A DNA stretch of 64,000 nt from positions 186,548 to 250,547 of the forward strand of contig JACTUA010000002.1 of the NCBI GenBank assembly GCA_015660865.1, in the 5' to 3' direction. Shown one piece after another: positions 28,542 to 37,137 of this stretch. How positions within the stretch are numbered: the first letter of the stretch is position 1; the number at the start of each line of letters is the position of its first letter. The notes beneath the pieces are model-generated. The model was not told the origin of the DNA. It worked only from the letters and a program-made list of their open reading frames with translations, and searched no databases. Position numbers and translations under genes: made by a program. Source of the stretch: Methanomicrobiales archaeon (lineage in GTDB: Archaea; Halobacteriota; Methanomicrobia; Methanomicrobiales; JACTUA01).

Positions 28542-31500
28542 TTGCCAGCCACCCCCAATACCTCCCATATCAAGAAGAAGATCCACCAGGCTCTCCTACA
28601 TAAAGATCTCGATGGGATCAAGCTCATCCTTGATGATGTCCGGACCATCCAGAAGAGGAAGGAGCGGAGGATGATCCTTGCGGTCATTCACGAGGCCATC
28701 AAGGAGAGCATCTTCAAGGAGGGCATCCCCGACTTCCTCGTCTTTCTGGGCGACCTCCCCTTCCCCGAGGTCCAGGAGGTGGCGGACCGGGCAATAAAGG
28801 CATATATCTCCTCCCGGAACGAGCGGTGGCTCCAGAAGACCATCGAGCTCTGCCATGGCCTCGACCGGAAGAACTACCAGTCCAAGATCTTCTCGGTCCT
28901 CTCCAAGGAGCTCATCGAGGCCGGGGTGGCCCAGAAGGACCGGCAGCTCATGGAGAAGGGGATGTCCACCATCCACATGATCAGCTTCCGGAAACACCGG
29001 TCGAGCATCATGATGGACATCATCCCCATGATCATCGTCTGGAGCGTATCCACGGAGGACGACAGGCACCTCTACACCTCCCTCCAGCTCATCGATGTCA
29101 TCGGGGATGTATCGAAGAGGTCCATCCTCCACTCGGAGATCGCAAAGGCGATCGGCATGATCGGGATCCTCCAGCGGGATATACGGGGCGTCCGCGAGGC
29201 TGTGAAGATCGCGATCATCATCAAGCAGAAGCAGAGGCGGATAACCTGCATCTCCCATATCCTGGAGAGGGGGTGGTCCTCGCCCCTCGGGAAGCAGCTC
29301 GAGGACGTGGTCAGCTTCATGAACCTCATGGGCGAGGTGCCCGCGCCGAGGAAGCACGAGATCCTCTCAGTCCTCATCGAGCACCTCCTGAACCGGGTGA
29401 AGGACAAGAAGCAGATCAATTACACCCTCCAGAACCTCGTGGACCGGATCCCTGTATCGAGGGAATGCATCGTTCTCAAGTTCGTGAAGAAGGCCGAGAT
29501 CTCGGGGGACAAGTGGTACTTCGAGCGGGCCCTCGAGTTCAACGAGAAGATCACCGACCCCTCTCGGACCCCCATCAAGGAGATCATCGCCTCGGCGAGT
29601 TCTGTCGTCGAGAAGACCGGTGACATCAGCCTCCTCATGAAGACCGTGCCTCTCCTCGATGCCGTGGCGAAGACCTCTGAGGAGTCGTTCCTCCCCCAGT
29701 ACCTGATGGTCGCGGACACCCTCCTCAAGAGGGGCAACCTCCAGAACGCGGTCGATATCTTCGCCCGGATCGGAGGGCCCCTCGAGAGCGCGAACAAGGT
29801 GGCCATGGATACCTGCGTCCGGATTCTCCGGGAGGGGATCTTCAGGGACGAGACCGAGCTCCTGAAGGAGAAGATCCTCTCGCCCATGGACGCCGGGACC
29901 CGGGACTTCGTCATCAACCGGGCGGTGATCGAGTTCTGCACCGATGTGGAGTTCGTGGACATCATCGCCCACCTCCCCTCCCTCCAGTCCCTCACCCTGG
30001 CCCACAATACCCCGGGCGTCATCATCCCCGAGTGCATCCGGATCCTGATCGAGCGGAACTTCATCGAGTTCCAGGACCCCTCGGCCCTTCTCTCCCTCGC
30101 AAACCAGATCCCGAACCGGGCCGAGAAGGAGCAGATCATCTCGGCGATCGTCATCGGGATCGCCCGGGTGGGGGTGGCCCACAAGAACAGGGACCTCCTC
30201 CAGCGGGCCGTGGGGCTCTCGTGCGAGATCAAGGAGCAGCGGCCACGGTCCGAGGCCCTCGGGCATATCATCGACCAGGCCACCCTCCTCGCCGTCGAGC
30301 AGGGGGACCTGGACCTCCTCCACCGGATGATGAAGTGGACCGGATCGCTCCTCGAGCGGGACTTCAAGCTCTATGCCATCGACAGCGTCATCAAGGGGAT
30401 GATCACGTACGGGATCCACCACCAGTCGCCCAAGGCCCTCGACGAGGCATACCTGATCACCCATACGGTGGACGACCCCTCGCTCCAGCAGCAGCAGCGG
30501 GAGAGCATCATCGAGGGGCTCGTCCGGGTCGGGTGCATCCGGCTCACGACGGCGGTGACCCCCATCACCCCCGAGGCGCTCAAGTTCGAGATCGAGCCCT
30601 TCGACCGGGCCCTCACCCTCCTCTCGGAGAGCGTGAACCGCTCGCAGCTCTCCCTCAAGATCTCCAAGTTCATTGATATCATCCTCGAGTACGCCCAGGC
30701 GGCGAACCGGCAGGAGTACCTCATCCCCCTCACGATGTTCATCCTGAAGATAGAGGACCGGCTGGAGAGGAACGCGATGTTCTACCGGATCTCGGGGAAC
30801 TTCAGGGATGTGATGGAGGACCTGGAATCAACAGATCCCTACGAGATCGTGGCTGCGGTCCTCCAGCGCCTCCAGAGCGGGAACATCTCGCCCCTCGTCC
30901 TGGATCTCATCCACCGGCTCCTGGAGCAGACACCGGACTCCTACAAGAAGTTCGCAGGGCTCTGCAACCTCGCGGATTCCTACTACTCCATCCAGGAACG
31001 GGAGAAGGGGACCGAGATCCTGAAGAAGGTCTACAGCAACCTCTCTTCCCTCACCGATGCCTACGAGAGGGCGAGGATCCTTGCCGATCTCGCGGGGATG
31101 CTCGCACGGGTGGACGAGGCCCTTGCCCGGGACTGCCTCGAGGCAGCCATCGCCCTCCTCACCCAGGTGAAGGACGAGAAGGGCTCGCTCCTTCGGAAGC
31201 ATATCGTCTTTGCCATCCTCTCCCTCCACACCCTGAGGACCCAGGAGGAGAACCTCGAGACGGCCCTCGATCTCGTGAAGCAGATCGAGGATCCCACGGA
31301 GTACGTCAACGCCCTCATCGCCATCCTCTCCATGGTGATCACGGGCGAGAAGGCGAAGGAGATCCTCGCCAACATCTACGATGCCATCGCGGCCATCCCG
31401 TCCACGTACGAGCGGGTAGCCATGCTCCTTGACGTGGTCCCCCTCGCGGAGCAGTATGGCGATCCCGATGACGCCCTCAGGCTTCTCGAAGAGGCGCGGG

Positions 31501-32123
31501 CAGAGGTGGAGTCCATCTCCATCCCCTACATCGCCACCATGATCAAGAAGGGGCTCGTCCAGGTGATGCTCATGGTCTTCCACAAGAGGGGCGACGAGGC
31601 CATCCGGAAGAAGGCCAAGGAGGTCACCATGCGGATCGAGGACGAGGAGGCGAGATCCCAGCTCCTGGCCCAGACAGGGTATGAGAGGGCAGATGCCGAG
31701 GTGAGCCCGGTGTTTACCTCGCTCCACGTCCTGCGCGAGAAGATCAAGGAAGGAAGGAACCCCCTGAACGAGCTCTCGAGTATCACCCACCAGATCACCA
31801 CCCTCCCGGACCGGGCAAAGCGGGCGACTTACTACACCGACCTTTTCAGGATCTTCACCGAGAGCAAGGAGGAGAAGATGGCAGAGCGGATGCTCTCGGC
31901 TGCCATCGACGAGGCGGCTATTATCCGGCCCCTCTCGCGCCGGGCATATGTCCTCGGCGACCTTGCCCTGAATGTCTATAATTCTGGTTTCGAGGAGCGG
32001 TCCAAGGATATCCTTGGGATGGCGGTCTACGCTGCCATGAACATCCGCGACGAGGGCCTCAGGGACGAGGTCTTCTACGAGCTCGACGTCGCCCTCCGGA
32101 TCATCGAGGAGCGCCTTGCGTGA
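28542..32123 (+). CDS. Very large alpha-helical repeat protein (about 1193 aa), unknown function
   Basis: Not assigned to a named family. The whole chain is a series of helical hairpins of roughly 35-40 residues with a loose TPR/HEAT flavour, for example ALDLVKQIEDPTEYVNALIA, YERVAMLLDVVPLAEQYGD and RRAYVLGDLALNVYNSG. No transmembrane segment, signal peptide or enzyme motif is seen, so a cytoplasmic scaffold is the simplest view. The start is probably the TTG at 28542, with CGGGGA before it; an in-frame TTG at 28509 sits too close to the TATA box. The acylphosphatase gene overlaps its stop by 4 nt (GTGA), indicating coupling. Confidence 0.7.
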   Translation: MPATPNTSHIKKKIHQALLHKDLDGIKLILDDVRTIQKRKERRMILAVIHEAIKESIFKEGIPDFLVFLGDLPFPEVQEVADRAIKAYISSRNERWLQKTIELCHGLDRKNYQSKIFSVLSKELIEAGVAQKDRQLMEKGMSTIHMISFRKHRSSIMMDIIPMIIVWSVSTEDDRHLYTSLQLIDVIGDVSKRSILHSEIAKAIGMIGILQRDIRGVREAVKIAIIIKQKQRRITCISHILERGWSSPLGKQLEDVVSFMNLMGEVPAPRKHEILSVLIEHLLNRVKDKKQINYTLQNLVDRIPVSRECIVLKFVKKAEISGDKWYFERALEFNEKITDPSRTPIKEIIASASSVVEKTGDISLLMKTVPLLDAVAKTSEESFLPQYLMVADTLLKRGNLQNAVDIFARIGGPLESANKVAMDTCVRILREGIFRDETELLKEKILSPMDAGTRDFVINRAVIEFCTDVEFVDIIAHLPSLQSLTLAHNTPGVIIPECIRILIERNFIEFQDPSALLSLANQIPNRAEKEQIISAIVIGIARVGVAHKNRDLLQRAVGLSCEIKEQRPRSEALGHIIDQATLLAVEQGDLDLLHRMMKWTGSLLERDFKLYAIDSVIKGMITYGIHHQSPKALDEAYLITHTVDDPSLQQQQRESIIEGLVRVGCIRLTTAVTPITPEALKFEIEPFDRALTLLSESVNRSQLSLKISKFIDIILEYAQAANRQEYLIPLTMFILKIEDRLERNAMFYRISGNFRDVMEDLESTDPYEIVAAVLQRLQSGNISPLVLDLIHRLLEQTPDSYKKFAGLCNLADSYYSIQEREKGTEILKKVYSNLSSLTDAYERARILADLAGMLARVDEALARDCLEAAIALLTQVKDEKGSLLRKHIVFAILSLHTLRTQEENLETALDLVKQIEDPTEYVNALIAILSMVITGEKAKEILANIYDAIAAIPSTYERVAMLLDVVPLAEQYGDPDDALRLLEEARAEVESISIPYIATMIKKGLVQVMLMVFHKRGDEAIRKKAKEVTMRIEDEEARSQLLAQTGYERADAEVSPVFTSLHVLREKIKEGRNPLNELSSITHQITTLPDRAKRATYYTDLFRIFTESKEEKMAERMLSAAIDEAAIIRPLSRRAYVLGDLALNVYNSGFEERSKDILGMAVYAAMNIRDEGLRDEVFYELDVALRIIEERLA

Positions 32124-32398
32124 AGACCATCGAGCTCTACGCCTCAGGCCGCGTCCAGAGCGTCGGTTTCCGGGCCTGCGTGAAGAAGGTGGCCGGAAAC
32201 CTCGGGATCCTCGGTGACGTGATGAACCTCCCCGACGGCAAGGTGAAGATCACCGCCACTGCCGAGGATGTCATCCTGGAGAAGTTCGTCTCCATGCTCT
32301 ACGGGTGCCCCCGGGCCGTGATCCGCAGCCTGGAGATCAGGGAGACGGATCCGGTCGCCTTCCCCGACTTTTCGATCAGGAGAGCCCAGGATCACTGA
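32120..32398 (+). CDS. acyP: Acylphosphatase
   Basis: 92-residue enzyme hydrolysing acyl phosphates such as acetyl phosphate or carbamoyl phosphate. GRVQSVGFRACV contains catalytic R18 and DVMNLPDGKV contains N36; the usual GxVQGVGFR has Ser for one Gly. The GTG start overlaps the stop of the large repeat-protein gene. Its stop overlaps the end of the convergent cas1-like gene by 7 bp. Confidence 0.92.
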   Translation: MKTIELYASGRVQSVGFRACVKKVAGNLGILGDVMNLPDGKVKITATAEDVILEKFVSMLYGCPRAVIRSLEIRETDPVAFPDFSIRRAQDH

Positions 32399-33345
32399 GA
32401 GGCCGCGTCACCCGGCGAGATGGAGAAGAGGCGGCCACCGAGCAGGGAGTCCCTGAACCGGGCGACCATGTCATCGATCTCCTCGCCCCTCACCGAGCTG
32501 TACAGGCGCGCAAGGAGCCTCTCGATGAGGCCCTCGGAGAGGTGGCACCGCCGGTCACCGTACTCGTAGTCCCCGTCGAGGAGCCCCTTCCGGGCGATCT
32601 CGAGGACGACATCGTCCACCATCCCGGGCTTGAGGGGCTCGATGAGATCATAGACAAAGCTCCCCGTGCCCTCGTGGAGCATCCCGAGATCGGGATCAAG
32701 GTTGGCACCCAGCACCGCCCGCATGCACTGGGAGAAGAGCATGGCGTACCCGAAGGAGAGCATGGCATTGACCGGGTCCTGGTGGGGCCGCCTCGTCCTG
32801 CGCCGAAAGCCGAGCTCGGGGGGCAGGGTGCGGGAGAGGATCTCGTAGTACATGTCGCCCGTGAGCGTGAAGAGCCTCCGAACCTCGTCCAGTTTCACGA
32901 GGAACTCCATCTCCTTGAACGATGTATGGAGGAACTCCAGTTCGCCCTTGTACAGGATCTCCCTCCCCGAGCCCTCCCCGAGCCTCTCGACCCGGAGGAT
33001 CCGTGCCCGGATAGCAGCGGTGGCGATCGCGAGGGCATACCGGTGGGCAGGGGCCAGTTTCTGGATGGCCTTGATCTCCTCGTCAGGATGCCTCAATGGC
33101 GGATTGAGGAAGCCGACTGGATTGCTGTCCTGGTCGAGGAAGCTGATGGCTCCCCCGGCCTTCAGGAGGTTGATGATGACTGAGGTATGAATGGTGTGGC
33201 CTCCGGCGATGACCAGGTGATGGACGCTCCGGAGAGGGTAATTCTGTATCTCGCCCTTCCTCTGGATGATCAGCTGGGTGGGTGTGGACTTGATGTGTGC
33301 ACCATACCCTGACACGGTGAGCCAGGGAACTTTCTGTAAGACCAT
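32392..33345 (-). CDS. Stand-alone Cas1 homologue (no CRISPR context)
   Basis: 317 aa. The N-terminal beta domain is about residues 1-80. The helical integrase domain has RRPHQDPVNAMLSFGYAMLF, NLDPDLGMLHEG and VYDLIEPLKP. H224, D233 and E236 fit the Cas1 metal site. The first catalytic Glu, normally in an EGxAA..Y helix, is not evident: the matching segment reads LFTLTGDMYYEIL (158-170), with Thr or Phe at the likely position. No cas2, other cas gene or repeat array is in the window. No DNA polymerase B or HNH gene lies beside it, so it is not an evident casposon. It resembles the Cas1-solo proteins described from methanogens. Neighbours are acyP (convergent) and arginine deiminase (divergent). 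Confidence 0.88.
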   Translation of the reverse strand: MVLQKVPWLTVSGYGAHIKSTPTQLIIQRKGEIQNYPLRSVHHLVIAGGHTIHTSVIINLLKAGGAISFLDQDSNPVGFLNPPLRHPDEEIKAIQKLAPAHRYALAIATAAIRARILRVERLGEGSGREILYKGELEFLHTSFKEMEFLVKLDEVRRLFTLTGDMYYEILSRTLPPELGFRRRTRRPHQDPVNAMLSFGYAMLFSQCMRAVLGANLDPDLGMLHEGTGSFVYDLIEPLKPGMVDDVVLEIARKGLLDGDYEYGDRRCHLSEGLIERLLARLYSSVRGEEIDDMVARFRDSLLGGRLFSISPGDAASQ

Positions 33346-33468
33346 CCTGTACCCGCAATAGCTTGATTTCGGCGAAAGAAGGTACCAAGTTCGGATTACA
33401 TTAACTCATCGTTTCTTGCCTGCCGGGGAGGGAAATCATCTTCTCCCGAGAAGCTCCTAGCTCATTGG

Positions 33469-34749
33469 ATGGAACCAGGCGCAAGGGCCGAGTGGGATAC
33501 CCTGAGGCATGTCCTGGTACATGAACCCGGGATCGAGGTCTTCTTCGCCCTCCTTGCACCCGAAGCCCACCTGTACGAGCGGTTCTTCACCCACCATGAG
33601 GCACGGTGGGAGCACCGCCAGCTCTGCGACCTCCTCCACAACAGCTTCGGGGTCAGGATTCATCACCTGAAGACCACGCTCATGGAGGAGGCGGGTGAAC
33701 CGGGCCCTATCAGGGATCTCCTCGTCTCCATGGCCGGGAGGAGGCTCGCAGATGACAGGACCGCCCTGACAGCCACCGGAAGGGACGGGAAGGCTGGCGG
33801 AGACGGCCTGGCAGTCCCGCTCGATGAACGGGACCCGGAACACCTCTTCAGGATCATCGTCCTCAACCCCGCAATCGGTCATGGGCGGGGCGGGCATGTA
33901 CGGCTTATCAACCCCCTCCATAACCTCTATTTCATGAGGGACCAGCAGGCGGCAACCGACAGGGGGATCTGCATGGGCCGGATGGCAACCCATGAGCGAT
34001 CCGAGGAGGTCGCGGTCTCTGCCCTGTGCCTGAAGGCCCTCGGGGTCGAGCCCGTCCACAGGGTGAGCCAGGGGCGGTTCGAGGGAGGGGATTTCATCCC
34101 TGCGGGTGAGTTCGCCCTGGTCGGCTGCGGGTCACGGACGAACCCGGAAGGGGTCCGCGACCTCCTTGCCGGAGGGATGGGTTTCGACGAGATCGCGGTT
34201 GTCCGCGAGCCGAAGCACCCCCTCATCAGCGGCCGGGACCACATGGTGAACATGCATCTGGACACGTACCTCAACTTTCCGAAGGAGGGGGTGGCAGTCG
34301 GCAGCCCTGCTCTCCTCCAGGAGGCGAAGGTGACGGTGTTCAACCGGTCGGGTGAGGGCTACGAGAGATCCGGCGACCATGGCACCGTCCCGGAATACCT
34401 CAGGGAAAAGGGGTTCGATCTCATCGAGATCACCACTCTCGAGCAGCTCTGCTTCTCCTCGAATTTCCTCTGCGTCAGGAATGGCTCCTGCATCACCCCC
34501 GATGCCAGCGCTCTCGCACCCGTCATGCTCAGGCGGCTCTCGGAGAAGGCTCATGCCAATCCCGGTAAGTACGGCAGGCTCCTCGCCCAGGCAGAGCATG
34601 ACTACCAGATCCTCCGCACCGAGGCCGAGTTCTTCCCCCACAAGAAAGCGGTCTATGCCCATGGCCTGGAGATGACCACCGTTCTCCTGAACAATGCCAC
34701 GGGTGGTTACGGGGGGGCCCACTGCATGACCTGCGTCATCGCAAGGTAG
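33469..34749 (+). CDS. arcA: Arginine deiminase
   Basis: Hydrolyses arginine to citrulline and ammonia. The family active-site set is present in 426 residues: FMRD (D158), FEGGD (E205, D208), MHLDT (H263, D265) and the nucleophile C419 in GGAHCMTC. Bacterial enzymes usually read GGPRCMS there, so the loop is slightly altered and carries a second Cys. A carbamate kinase gene lies directly behind it in convergent orientation, completing two of three steps of the deiminase pathway. No catabolic ornithine transcarbamylase is in the window. Confidence 0.9.
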   Translation: MEPGARAEWDTLRHVLVHEPGIEVFFALLAPEAHLYERFFTHHEARWEHRQLCDLLHNSFGVRIHHLKTTLMEEAGEPGPIRDLLVSMAGRRLADDRTALTATGRDGKAGGDGLAVPLDERDPEHLFRIIVLNPAIGHGRGGHVRLINPLHNLYFMRDQQAATDRGICMGRMATHERSEEVAVSALCLKALGVEPVHRVSQGRFEGGDFIPAGEFALVGCGSRTNPEGVRDLLAGGMGFDEIAVVREPKHPLISGRDHMVNMHLDTYLNFPKEGVAVGSPALLQEAKVTVFNRSGEGYERSGDHGTVPEYLREKGFDLIEITTLEQLCFSSNFLCVRNGSCITPDASALAPVMLRRLSEKAHANPGKYGRLLAQAEHDYQILRTEAEFFPHKKAVYAHGLEMTTVLLNNATGGYGGAHCMTCVIAR

Positions 34750-34751
34750 AA

Positions 34752-35687
34752 TCAGGGGAGGATGCGGGTCCCCGCTCTCCCTTCCAGGCTATCCAAGGCC
34801 TTTTCAAGGGAGGTGACGATGGCACACCGGCCGCCATCCTCGACAAACTTCGCGCATGCCTCCATCTTGGGCCCCATAGAGCCCTCAGGGAATTGTCCCT
34901 CCCTGAGCCACGCCCGGACTTCGGACGCACGGGCTGATCGGATAGGTTGTGAATCGGGCGTGCCGAACCCGAGGGACACCTGTTCCACATCGGTGAGGAT
35001 GAGGAGGGTATCAGCTCTGATCGCCCTCGCGAGTCGCTCGGCGGTGAGATCCTTATCGATGACCGCCTCAACCCCGCTGAGGTTCCCTGACCCGTCCTGC
35101 ACCACGGGTATCCCGCCACCTCCGGCAGCGATGACGATGAAGCCTTCCTCGACGAGGGTCCTGATGGAGGACTCCTCGACGACCTTCAAGGGCTTCGGCG
35201 ATGGGGCAACCCTCCGGTACAGACCCCCTTCGACGGGGAGGATCGTCCACCCCTCCTTCTCCCTGAGCTGCCGGGCCTCGATCTCTCCATAGAAAGGCCC
35301 TATCGGCTTTGCGGGATGGGAGAAGGCGGGATCCGCGCGATCGACGACGGTCTGGGTCACCACGGTGATGACCCTCCTGTCGATCCCCGCGGTCCTGAGG
35401 GCGTTCTCCAGGCTCTGCTGGATCATGTACCCGAGCATCCCCTGGCTCTCGGCCCCGCAGACGTCGAGGGGCATCCTGGGGAGGGTATCCTTCGCGCACT
35501 CGTTCGCAAGAAGGATATCCCCCACCTGGGGGCCGTTCCCGTGGGTGATGGCGATGCGGTGCCCCCCCTTCACGATCGCCGTGAGGTTGGCTGCCGCGTA
35601 GTGCACGTGCACGAACTGCTCCTCCGCGGTCCCCTTCTCCCCCCGCCGGAGGATGGCGTTCCCGCCCAGGGCGACGACAAGCCGCAT
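34752..35687 (-). CDS. arcC: Carbamate kinase
   Basis: Transfers phosphate between carbamoyl phosphate and ADP, the ATP-yielding last step of arginine deimination. The 311-residue amino-acid-kinase fold shows VVALGGNAI at the N-terminus, THGNGPQVGDI, VTQTVVD, AGGGGIPVV and SMGPKMEACAKFVE. The start at 35687 (MRLVVALGG) has no ribosome site; a TTAAAT element about 25 bases upstream on the minus strand suggests a leaderless transcript. It is convergent with arcA, with only two bases between the stops. Confidence 0.94.
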   Translation of the reverse strand: MRLVVALGGNAILRRGEKGTAEEQFVHVHYAAANLTAIVKGGHRIAITHGNGPQVGDILLANECAKDTLPRMPLDVCGAESQGMLGYMIQQSLENALRTAGIDRRVITVVTQTVVDRADPAFSHPAKPIGPFYGEIEARQLREKEGWTILPVEGGLYRRVAPSPKPLKVVEESSIRTLVEEGFIVIAAGGGGIPVVQDGSGNLSGVEAVIDKDLTAERLARAIRADTLLILTDVEQVSLGFGTPDSQPIRSARASEVRAWLREGQFPEGSMGPKMEACAKFVEDGGRCAIVTSLEKALDSLEGRAGTRILP

Positions 35688-35841
35688 AGGGAGATGATGG
35701 TGCCCCCGGGATTTAAGGGGGGCGGTAGCCAGGGATGGGCATATCCCCCGTCCCATCCCGCGCCGTCATAAATCGCGGTCTCCTGTGCCAGATCACGCAC
35801 CATAAATAGCATGCCATGCAACGGCATATCTGGGATTCCGG

Positions 35842-37137
35842 ATGTTCTGGAACGAGAGGATGGAGACCCTGAAAGGGAAGGATCTCGGGGATCTCCAGCT
35901 CAGGCGCCTTCGGTGGACGGTGACCCAGGCGGGCAGGGTCCCGTTCTACGCGAGGCTGCTCGGGGATGCCTCCGTCGGAACAGGGGACATCCGGACCCTC
36001 CAGGACGTGGCAAAGCTCCCGTTCACCTCGAAGCAGGATCTCAGGGGGGGCTACCCGTTCGGGTTCCTGGCCGTGCCCCTCCGCGAGGTCCGCCGGATCC
36101 ACACCACCTCCGGGACGACAGGGAAGCCCACCGTCGTGGGCTACACGGCAAAGGATCTCTCGAACTGGGCGGAGCTCATCGCCCGGAACCTTACCATGGT
36201 CGGCCTTGGGGAGGGCGATGTCTTCCAGAACATGGTGAACTACGGCCTCTTCACGGGGGGGCTCGGGTTTCATTACGGGGCAGAGCTCATGGGTCTCACC
36301 GTGGTACCCTCGGCAACGGGAAACACCCGGCGGCAGATCGAGATGATAGAGGACTTCGGCGTCACCGCGATCCACTGCACCCCCAGCTACGCGATGCACC
36401 TCGCAGAGGTGGCAGGGGAGATGGGTGCGACCCTCGAGACCCTGAAGGTCGGGTGCTTCGGGGCCGAGCCCTGGTCCGAGGCGACCCGGGGCGAGCTCGA
36501 GAGGCGCCTCGGGGTCTCGGCCTTCGACTCCTACGGCATCTCCGAGATGTACGGCCCCGGGGTCGCCATGGAGTGCCCCGAGAAGGACGGGCTCCACATC
36601 TGGCATGACAGCTACCTCGTGGAGATCGTCGATCCCGCGACCGGCGAGGCGCTCGGCCCCGGGGAGAAGGGGGAGATGGTGATCACGCCCCTCGTGAAGG
36701 AGGCGATGCCCCTCCTCCGGTACCGGACGGGCGACGTCACGATGCTCATGGACGAGGAGATCTGCTCATGCGGGCGGGGCCAGAAGATCAGTCGGATCCT
36801 GGGGAGATCGGATGACATGCTCGTGGTCCGGGGGATCAACGTCTTCCCCTCCCAGATCGAGCATGTCCTCTTCTCCCTTCCCGAGGTCGGGGAGCAGTTC
36901 ATGGTCTACCTCGACCGGATCCACCAGCTGGACGAGATGACCATCGAGGTGGAGATGAACCGGAGTACGTTCTCCGGGGAGCTCCGGGACCTCCACCGGG
37001 TCCAGGAGAAGATCGCCTCCGCACTCCGCGAGACCCTGGGGATCCGTACCGACGTGAAGCTCGTGGAACCGGGCAAGCTCCCCAGGTTCGAGGGGAAGGC
37101 GAAGCGGGTGGTGGATAGGAGAGGGGTGTTGTTCTGA
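35842..37137 (+). CDS. paaK: Phenylacetate-CoA ligase family protein, paralogue 1
   Basis: AMP-forming acyl-CoA ligase (431 aa) that would activate aryl acids such as phenylacetate or indoleacetate. It has the adenylation P-loop HTTSGTTGKPT (87-97), DSYGISEMYG, RYRTGD and the hinge/C-terminal segment GRSDDMLVVRGINVFPSQIE. In methanogens these enzymes run with indolepyruvate oxidoreductase to make or use aryl-CoA (family knowledge); that partner is not in the window. Paralogue 2 starts on the last base of its stop. Confidence 0.9.
   Translation: MFWNERMETLKGKDLGDLQLRRLRWTVTQAGRVPFYARLLGDASVGTGDIRTLQDVAKLPFTSKQDLRGGYPFGFLAVPLREVRRIHTTSGTTGKPTVVGYTAKDLSNWAELIARNLTMVGLGEGDVFQNMVNYGLFTGGLGFHYGAELMGLTVVPSATGNTRRQIEMIEDFGVTAIHCTPSYAMHLAEVAGEMGATLETLKVGCFGAEPWSEATRGELERRLGVSAFDSYGISEMYGPGVAMECPEKDGLHIWHDSYLVEIVDPATGEALGPGEKGEMVITPLVKEAMPLLRYRTGDVTMLMDEEICSCGRGQKISRILGRSDDMLVVRGINVFPSQIEHVLFSLPEVGEQFMVYLDRIHQLDEMTIEVEMNRSTFSGELRDLHRVQEKIASALRETLGIRTDVKLVEPGKLPRFEGKAKRVVDRRGVLF

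Noticed and set aside
29367-30464. 365-codon minus-strand ORF opposite the large helical-repeat gene
   Set aside because: Same antisense artefact; the product is low-complexity and acidic with no motifs.
32392-33345. Casposon
   Set aside because: A Cas1 homologue alone is not enough: no family B DNA polymerase, HNH gene or terminal inverted repeats were seen around it.
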